64,000 bases of DNA from Azotimanducus sp963663145 (GTDB lineage Bacteria > Pseudomonadota > Gammaproteobacteria > Pseudomonadales > Azotimanducaceae): NCBI GenBank assembly GCA_963663145.1, contig OY760134.1, positions 1,178,001 to 1,242,000 on the forward strand. The letters run 5' to 3'. Both the position numbers and the translations under genes were made by a program. Shown here one piece after another: positions 58,291-64,000 of this stretch (its first letter is position 1; each line of letters begins with the position of its first letter). Under the pieces are notes generated by a model, which was given only the letters and a program-made list of their open reading frames with translations, was not told the origin of the DNA and did not search any database.

Positions 58291-61200
58291 TTATTCCGAA
58301 TAGCCGAGATTCGGCAGCAGGCGTCTTTCGGCTTCATCAAGGCTTAAGTCCCTGCGTTTTGCGTAGTCTTTCACTTGGTCTCGGCCCAAGAGCCCCACTT
58401 CAAAGTAACTCGAGTCGGGATGCGAAAAATACCAACCGCTGACCGAGGCCGCTGGATACATGGCCCACGATTCAGTCAGCCCCACGTCAAGATGTTCATT
58501 CACGTTCAAGAGTTGCCAGAGTTTTTCTTTTTCGCTGTGATCCGGGCAGGCCGGGTATCCGGGGGCGGGGCGGATACCACGATAGGTTTCTCGAATGAGA
58601 TCCTTGGGATCCAGTGCCTCTTCCGGTGCATAGCCCCAGAATTCCCGCCGTACCTGCCAGTGCAGACGCTCGGCGAAGGCTTCGGCCAGCCTGTCGGCAA
58701 GCGATTTGAGGAGAATCGCGCTGTAATCATCCGAATCGGCTTCAAATTCCTTGGAGCGTTCCGCTTCGCCGAGTCCGGCGGTGACCACAAAGGCGCCGAT
58801 CCAGTCCGGGACACCTGATTCATGTGCGACGAGGAAGTCCGAGAGGCAGCGATTGGCCATGCCCTCGGGCAGTTTGCGCTGCTGGCGCAGCATGCCCAGA
58901 CGCATGCGCTCCGCCTGTCGCTGTTCGTCTTCGAACACTGCGATGTCGTCATCGGGAAGCGATGCCGCCGGAAAGATGCCGCACACACCTTGGGCCTGAA
59001 TCCAGTTCTCCGCAATGATCCGGTTCAGCATGGTCAAGGCGGCATCGTACAGATCGCGCGCTGCCGGGCCTTTTTCAGGATCATCGAGTATGTCCGGAAA
59101 TTGGCCATTAAGTTCCCATGCCGAAAAGAAGGGACGCCAATCTATGAACTCCACCAACTCTGCGATTGGCTGGTCTGAAATCCGCCAGACCCCCAATCGT
59201 TCCGGCAGCGAAGGTTGGTAATCGGCGATGCCGGCGGAAAAGCGGTTTGCACGCGCTTCGCGCAAGGACAGTTGTGGCGCCCTGCGCTTGGGCGTTGCGT
59301 GGCGCTGGCGACGAAGATCGTGGTCGCGTTTGATTTCCTCCAGATAGACTGGCCGCTCTTGCACATTGAGTCGCTTCAAGACGCCGACCGCCCGTGATGC
59401 ATCCTTGACGTACACCACCGGGCCGGAATAGGCCGGATCGATCTTGACCGAGGTGTGCGCGGGTGAAGTCGTTGCCCCGCCGATCAGGAGCGGCAATTCG
59501 AAGCCCTGCTTGGACATTTCGCCCGCCACATGCACCATCTCGTCGAGCGACGGGGTGATGAGGCCTGACAGCCCAATCATGTCGGCGGCCTCCTCGCGGG
59601 CAGAGTCCAAGATCTTCTGGCATGGCACCATGACCCCCAAGTCCACGACTTGGTAGCCGTTGCACTGCAAGACCACGCTGACGATGTTCTTGCCGATGTC
59701 ATGCACGTCCCCTTTGACCGTCGCCAGCACGAGCTTGCCGCGACCCCGCTGCGCCTGTTCGGATTCATCGCTCTTCATGAAGGGCACGAGATACTCGACG
59801 GCGCGTTTCATCACGCGGGCAGACTTGACCACCTGGGGAAGAAACATCTTTCCGCTGCCAAAGAGGTCGCCGACCTCGTTCATGCCTTTCATCAGCGGGC
59901 CTTCAATGACCTCAAGCGGTTGGCTTGCGGACTGACGTGCTTGCTCGACATCCTTGATGACATGATCGTCAATGCCGTGAACCAGCGCGTATTCGATGCG
60001 TCCTTCGATCGGTAAATTTCTCCATTCCTGAGCTTGTTCCGCGGAGGTTCCGGGCGCTTGCTCAAAGGTGCTCGCGAGCTTCAAGAGGCGTTCGGTGGTT
60101 TCGCCTTCGGCGCCTCGATTGAGCAGCGCGTCCTCGACCGCCGCACGCAGCTCCTCTGGAATGTCTTCATAGCCGATCAGCGAACCCGCATTGATGATTG
60201 CCATGTCCATGCCGGCGCGCACGGCGTGGTACAAGAACACTGAATGCATGGCGCGCCTCAGCGTTTCGTTGCCGCGAAAGGAAAAAGACACATTGCTGAC
60301 GCCGCCGCTGATCGAAACGCCGGGACAAGCCTCCTTGATGAGCGGAATGGACTCGAGGAAGCTGCGCGCGTAGTCTTCGTGTTCTTCGATGCCGGTGGCG
60401 ATGGCAAGAATGTTGGGGTCGAAGATGATGTCCTGCGGAGGAATTGACAGGTGCTCGGTCAGCAGCTTGTAGCTGCGTTCGCAGATCTCCACCCGTCGCT
60501 CCACGCAAGTCGCCTGTCCCTGTTCATCAAACGCCATCACCACCATGGCGTGGCCGAGATCGCGAATGCGCCTCGCCTGACGCAGAAACTCTTCCTCACC
60601 CTCCTTGAGGCTGATGGAGTTGGCGATGCCCTTGCCCTGTAGGCAAGAGAGACCGGCTTCGAGCACTTCAAAGCGCGATGAATCCACCATCACCGGAACG
60701 CGGCTGATATTGGGTTCGGCGGAAAGGAGATTCAAGAACTGTCGCATGACCGGCACACCCTCAAGCATGCCTTCGTCCATATTGACATCGATCACATTGG
60801 CGCCGGCCTCCACTTGGCTGGCCGCGACCTTCAGCGCGCCATTGAAGTCGCCAGATTTGATGAGTCTCAAGAACGCCCGCGATCCGGCAACGTTGGTACG
60901 CTCACCCACATGCAAGAGGCCTGTATCTGAAGACAGATTGAGTGGTTCAAGTCCGGACAAATGCAAGTGCTGCGCCCGGCTCGACCGCTCTGAACGAAAC
61001 GGCGATGCAGCGATTCGATTTCGAATCGCCGCGATATGTTCGGGGGTGGTGCCGCAACAGCCGCCCATGAGATTCACGATGCCGTCATCGGCGATTTCGC
61101 CGAGGAGGGCCGCCGTGGATTCCGGTGTTTCATCATATTCGCCGAACTGATTCGGCAGACCGGCATTCGGGTGCAGGCTGATGCGCGTGTCGGCGATGTG

Positions 61201-61992
61201 CGCGAGTTCGCGAATGTATCCGTCGAGTTGCTTCGCCCCGAGTGCGCAGTTGAGCCCGACCGCGAGGGGGTTGGCATGACGAATCGAGTGAAAGAAGGCT
61301 TCAAGCGTTTGCCCCGAGAGGGTTCGTCCAGATTGATCGGTGATGGTTCCAGAAACGATCATCGGAATGTGGCAGCCTTGTTCGCGACCAAGCGCGGCGA
61401 TCGCGCTCACGGCCGCTTTCGCATTCAAGGTATCGAATATGGTTTCGAGCAGCAAAAGGTCCGCGCCGCCCTGCCACAAGCCGCGCGCCGCCTCAAGATA
61501 GGTGGACTCCAGTTCCGCGAAACTCACCGCGCGATAGCCGGGATCTTCGACCTTGGGCGAGAGCGAAAGCGTTCGATTGGTGGGCCCCATGCTGCCGGCC
61601 ACCAGCTTCGGAACGCCCGTCTTCTTGTGCCAATCATCGGCGACTTCGCGTGCGATTTTGGCACCGGCAAGATTGATTTCACAGACCAGGTGTTCGAGGC
61701 CAAAGTCCGCCTGCGAAGGCGCGTTTGCAGTAAAGCTGTTGGTCTTGACGATATCCGCGCCGGCCGCGAAGTATTTGTCGTGTATGTCCCTCACCATAGC
61801 TGGTTGGGTGAGATTGAGAATGTCGATGTTACCGGCGAGATCCTGTTCGACACCCTCGAATTCGGTTCCGCGAAAATCCGACTCGGAGAGTCGCAGTCTT
61901 TGCGCGAGCGTGCCGAAGGCGCCGTCAAACAGGACTACCCTTTGACGAAGCGCGGACTCAAGCCATTTAATACGGGCGGCGCGTGGATCCAC
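58291..61992 (-). CDS. metH: Cobalamin-dependent methionine synthase
   Basis: 1233 residues, full length. Homocysteine domain with zinc Cys in GLNCALGAKQ and GGCCGTTPEH; pterin domain with GERTNVAGSRAFL and VIDVNMDEGML; cobalamin domain with DVHDIGKNIV (cobalt-ligand His); C-terminal SAM activation domain RPAPGYPACPDHSEK. It methylates homocysteine with methyl-tetrahydrofolate. metF, which makes that methyl donor, lies nine bases upstream on the same strand. Like the mutase it needs cobalamin. Confidence 0.97.
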   Translation of the reverse strand: MDPRAARIKWLESALRQRVVLFDGAFGTLAQRLRLSESDFRGTEFEGVEQDLAGNIDILNLTQPAMVRDIHDKYFAAGADIVKTNSFTANAPSQADFGLEHLVCEINLAGAKIAREVADDWHKKTGVPKLVAGSMGPTNRTLSLSPKVEDPGYRAVSFAELESTYLEAARGLWQGGADLLLLETIFDTLNAKAAVSAIAALGREQGCHIPMIVSGTITDQSGRTLSGQTLEAFFHSIRHANPLAVGLNCALGAKQLDGYIRELAHIADTRISLHPNAGLPNQFGEYDETPESTAALLGEIADDGIVNLMGGCCGTTPEHIAAIRNRIAASPFRSERSSRAQHLHLSGLEPLNLSSDTGLLHVGERTNVAGSRAFLRLIKSGDFNGALKVAASQVEAGANVIDVNMDEGMLEGVPVMRQFLNLLSAEPNISRVPVMVDSSRFEVLEAGLSCLQGKGIANSISLKEGEEEFLRQARRIRDLGHAMVVMAFDEQGQATCVERRVEICERSYKLLTEHLSIPPQDIIFDPNILAIATGIEEHEDYARSFLESIPLIKEACPGVSISGGVSNVSFSFRGNETLRRAMHSVFLYHAVRAGMDMAIINAGSLIGYEDIPEELRAAVEDALLNRGAEGETTERLLKLASTFEQAPGTSAEQAQEWRNLPIEGRIEYALVHGIDDHVIKDVEQARQSASQPLEVIEGPLMKGMNEVGDLFGSGKMFLPQVVKSARVMKRAVEYLVPFMKSDESEQAQRGRGKLVLATVKGDVHDIGKNIVSVVLQCNGYQVVDLGVMVPCQKILDSAREEAADMIGLSGLITPSLDEMVHVAGEMSKQGFELPLLIGGATTSPAHTSVKIDPAYSGPVVYVKDASRAVGVLKRLNVQERPVYLEEIKRDHDLRRQRHATPKRRAPQLSLREARANRFSAGIADYQPSLPERLGVWRISDQPIAELVEFIDWRPFFSAWELNGQFPDILDDPEKGPAARDLYDAALTMLNRIIAENWIQAQGVCGIFPAASLPDDDIAVFEDEQRQAERMRLGMLRQQRKLPEGMANRCLSDFLVAHESGVPDWIGAFVVTAGLGEAERSKEFEADSDDYSAILLKSLADRLAEAFAERLHWQVRREFWGYAPEEALDPKDLIRETYRGIRPAPGYPACPDHSEKEKLWQLLNVNEHLDVGLTESWAMYPAASVSGWYFSHPDSSYFEVGLLGRDQVKDYAKRRDLSLDEAERRLLPNLGYSE

Positions 61993-62000
61993 TGCCTTTG

Positions 62001-62855
62001 TTACGTTCCTTGTACTTGCTTCGGTTGTCTTGAATACCCATCGGCAAGCGCCGCGCAGATTTCCGTGGCCAATTCATGCCGGTCGAGGGTATAGACGTGC
62101 ACATGGTCTACGCCCTCGCGCGCAAGATCAAGCACCTGTTCGCAGACGAGGTCGCGAGCAATGGCGAAGCACTCTTCCGGTGTCTTATCGTGAAATCCGG
62201 CTCGCAGTGCGGGGGTAATGACCGTCCCGCACTTTCCAGCGAAGCCGAGCACTTGTCCCGCATCGTGAATCGGCATGATTCCCGGCCGGATCGGAATCGG
62301 AATTCGTCTGCGTGCGCATTCTTCGCGGTATTCGAGAAAGTTATCAGTCACAAAGAACATCTGGCTGATGGCAAAATCCGCGCCCGCATCGACTTTCTTT
62401 TCGAGATAGGTGAACCGATCCTCGCTATTCAGGTCGTCAGGATGACCTTCAGGATAGCAGCCCACGGCTATCTCAAAATCAGCGATGTCTTTGAATCCCG
62501 CCACGAGATCCCACGAAGCGGTGTATTCTCCCGGCTGCGGTTGGTAGCCTTCAGGCTTGTCTCCACGCAAAGCGACGATACGTTTGACGTTGAGATCCGA
62601 GTATTGCCGGGCGATTTTGGTGAGCTGTTCCCTTGTGCGCCCAATACAGGACAGATGCGGGCCGCAATCGATGCCGTGCTCGACCCGCAAGCGCCGCACG
62701 AGATCATAGGTGCCATCTTGGGTCGATCCACCTGCGCCGTAGGAAACAGTCGCAAAGCGAGGTGCCAAGGCGAGCAGGGGTTTGAGACTCTTGGACAAGA
62801 GTTGCTCGGCCGCGGACGTGCGCGGCGGAAAGAACTCGAATGAAATACTTGGCAT
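62001..62855 (-). CDS. metF: Methylenetetrahydrofolate reductase
   Basis: 284 residues. SFEFFPPRTSAAEQ, SYGAGGSTQDGTYD, PHLSCIGRTREQL, RIVALRGDKPEGY, QMFFVTDNF and PIRPGIMPI are the MTHFR barrel blocks. It reduces methylene- to methyl-tetrahydrofolate with FAD/NADH. ATG 62855 with GGAG upstream is preferred over the ATG at 62876. The leader 62856-63042 was searched by eye for an S-adenosylhomocysteine riboswitch and none was found. Confidence 0.96.
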   Translation of the reverse strand: MPSISFEFFPPRTSAAEQLLSKSLKPLLALAPRFATVSYGAGGSTQDGTYDLVRRLRVEHGIDCGPHLSCIGRTREQLTKIARQYSDLNVKRIVALRGDKPEGYQPQPGEYTASWDLVAGFKDIADFEIAVGCYPEGHPDDLNSEDRFTYLEKKVDAGADFAISQMFFVTDNFLEYREECARRRIPIPIRPGIMPIHDAGQVLGFAGKCGTVITPALRAGFHDKTPEECFAIARDLVCEQVLDLAREGVDHVHVYTLDRHELATEICAALADGYSRQPKQVQGT

Positions 62856-63042
62856 ACTGCTTACTCCACACTTCACATGGAACGCCGACCGGTCGAGCGG
62901 ACTCGCAGGTGAAAAGAGGGTGGCATGATACGCTTCTCGTGGTTGGTTTTTTGCGTCAGTGTCGTATCATTTTGGTTGGGGTAGCGCCGCTGGGGACGCA
63001 TGAGAACGCAAAGCGCCTGTGCATTGCTTTAGCCTTAAGTGA

Positions 63043-64000
63043 ATGAATATGGATTTGAGAAATCGAGTTCAAGCGTTTGCCGTGCGCCTCGGTGTTATCG
63101 CCTTGCTTATCGGCGGCTGTGCGGCAAGCGAGGTCTCGGAGCGTGCGCGGGCGCCTGATATTCCCCTCGCCTGGCCTTCGGAGGCCGACACGGCTGCCGT
63201 GCGAGCTGACTGGGTCGACGCGCTGAAGGACGACCTGCTTTCGGGGCTCATTGACGAAGCCATCGCGAACAACTTTGAACTGGCTCGATTGGCGGAGGGT
63301 GTGACACAAGCCCGAGCCGCCATGCAGATCACCGGGGCGACGAGATGGCCAAGCCTTTCAGCGGGGCTTGACGGGTCGAGACGCTATCAGGGCGCGGGTG
63401 GCCTTACTAGGGTCGGTCAAGTGGCGCTCCCGGCCCAATCAGGCGGTAGTTCGGACAGTTTTGGGGTTTCGCTTGGAATCAATTGGGAGGTGGACTTTCT
63501 GTTGCGACTCGCTGATGACCAGCGACGCGCCGGACTTGAGTTCCTTGCGCGCGAGTCCGGATACGAATGGGCGAGAACAGGCTTGGTTGCCGATGTCGCG
63601 GGCGCCTACTATGTCTATCGGGAGGCCTCGCAGCTCTTGCGACTTTTTGAGCGTCGGCTGGTGAACTTGTCAGCCAACCTGGACATAGTTGAGAGCGGCT
63701 ATCGCCAAGGCATCAATGAGGCGCTCGATGTGTATCTGGCGCGCAGTGTCTTGGAGCAGCAGCGCGCGCAGGTGGCCGCGCAGGATGCGCTGGTGACGCA
63801 GAGTATCATTCGGTTGCAGCGGCTCTTGGGCAAGGTTCCGGACGGCGACATGCCACTCGGCGAAGACTTGGAAGTCGTTGCGGACACTATTCCGGTGGGC
63901 CTGCCGTCCGAGCTCGTCGCGCGTCGAGAAGATTTGCGTGAGGCATGGTTGGCGCTGCTTGCGGCGGACGCGAACGTCGCGGTAGCGCACAAGAATCGAT
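63043..64000 (+). CDS. Outer-membrane efflux lipoprotein (TolC/NodT family), 3' end outside window
   Basis: Open from ATG 63043 (or 63049) to the window end, 319 codons visible. Signal with lipobox LLIGGC at about residues 22-27 after VRLGVIALL; then WVDALKDDLLSGLIDEAIANNFELARLAE, the first long helix pair of NodT-type channels, and WEVDFLLRLADDQRRA. GINEALDVYLARSVLEQQRAQVAAQ is the second repeat beginning. It would form the outer-membrane part of an RND or ABC efflux pump whose other genes lie past the window. Divergent from metF. Confidence 0.88.
   Translation, partial: MNMDLRNRVQAFAVRLGVIALLIGGCAASEVSERARAPDIPLAWPSEADTAAVRADWVDALKDDLLSGLIDEAIANNFELARLAEGVTQARAAMQITGATRWPSLSAGLDGSRRYQGAGGLTRVGQVALPAQSGGSSDSFGVSLGINWEVDFLLRLADDQRRAGLEFLARESGYEWARTGLVADVAGAYYVYREASQLLRLFERRLVNLSANLDIVESGYRQGINEALDVYLARSVLEQQRAQVAAQDALVTQSIIRLQRLLGKVPDGDMPLGEDLEVVADTIPVGLPSELVARREDLREAWLALLAADANVAVAHKNR

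Noticed and set aside
62856..63042. Possible SAH or SAM riboswitch in the metF leader
   Set aside because: The conserved core sequences of these riboswitches were not found on the minus strand.
1..64000. CRISPR array, tRNA or rRNA genes
   Set aside because: No regularly spaced repeats and no tRNA- or rRNA-like sequence were noticed; a covariance-model scan would be needed to exclude small RNAs.

Overview
The window is most consistent with a chromosome segment of an uncultivated gammaproteobacterium. The gene content (glnS, cmoA-cmoB, guaB/guaA, tadA-purL, glyA-nrdR-ribD, dnaB, radA, cobalamin-dependent metH with metF, ppk/ppx) points that way. Coding density is high, base composition is moderately GC-rich, and short ATGA-type overlaps between genes are common. 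The assignment to Gammaproteobacteria is an inference from gene content; no rRNA or tRNA gene was seen.

Layout. (1) 0-2.9 kb: a tightly overlapping trio of a lipid kinase-like gene (cut by the window start), a TAM41-like nucleotidyltransferase and an ELM1-family protein. (2) 2.9-9.5 kb: aroQ, glnS, a POT peptide transporter and a nitroreductase. On the other strand are a slipin, a zeta-toxin-like kinase broken by an in-frame stop and its small partner. A YiiD-type thioesterase follows. (3) 9.5-15.3 kb: an acyl-CoA block (CoA-acylating aldehyde dehydrogenase, methylmalonyl-CoA mutase, MeaB), then a divergent SDR and a HapK/RedY-like protein. (4) 15.5-27.2 kb: the purine locus guaB, guaA, tadA, purL, interrupted by vapBC, a second Phd/PIN pair, a DUF2855 gene and a glutathione transferase gene. 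(5) 27.2-33.4 kb: a gamma carbonic anhydrase gene, then accessory DNA. This holds an AbiEii-like nucleotidyltransferase with an unknown partner, a relic of the downstream carboxylase gene, and a three-gene cassette. The cassette's central gene fuses a ClpP-like serine protease domain to a VirD4/TraG-like ATPase. It is flanked by two genes sharing an N-terminal domain, one of which carries a PIN nuclease. (6) 33.6-41.8 kb: biotin-dependent acyl-CoA carboxylase (beta, then alpha with BCCP), an M14/DUF2817 protein, three oxidoreductase/hydrolase genes on the minus strand and an acyl-CoA dehydrogenase. (7) 41.9-46.9 kb: convergent ppx and ppk1 with a REP-associated transposase module between them, bounded by inverted copies of an 11-bp motif. 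(8) 47-64 kb: cmoA, cmoB, a small membrane protein, a secreted small protein with an S8-protease lipoprotein, dnaB, radA, glyA, nrdR, ribD, then metF-metH on the minus strand and the start of an outer-membrane efflux gene that runs off the end.

How it works together. Acyl-CoA carboxylase, methylmalonyl-CoA mutase, MeaB and the acyl-CoA dehydrogenase fit branched or odd-chain acyl-CoA catabolism. MetF feeds methyl-tetrahydrofolate to MetH, and GlyA supplies one-carbon units. Ppk and Ppx turn polyphosphate over. Five toxin-antitoxin or PIN-type loci lie within about 26 kb, which marks 7-33 kb as a hot spot for accessory gene gain. The strongest candidate for an undescribed system is the ClpP-like/VirD4-like fusion cassette at 29.4-33.4 kb.
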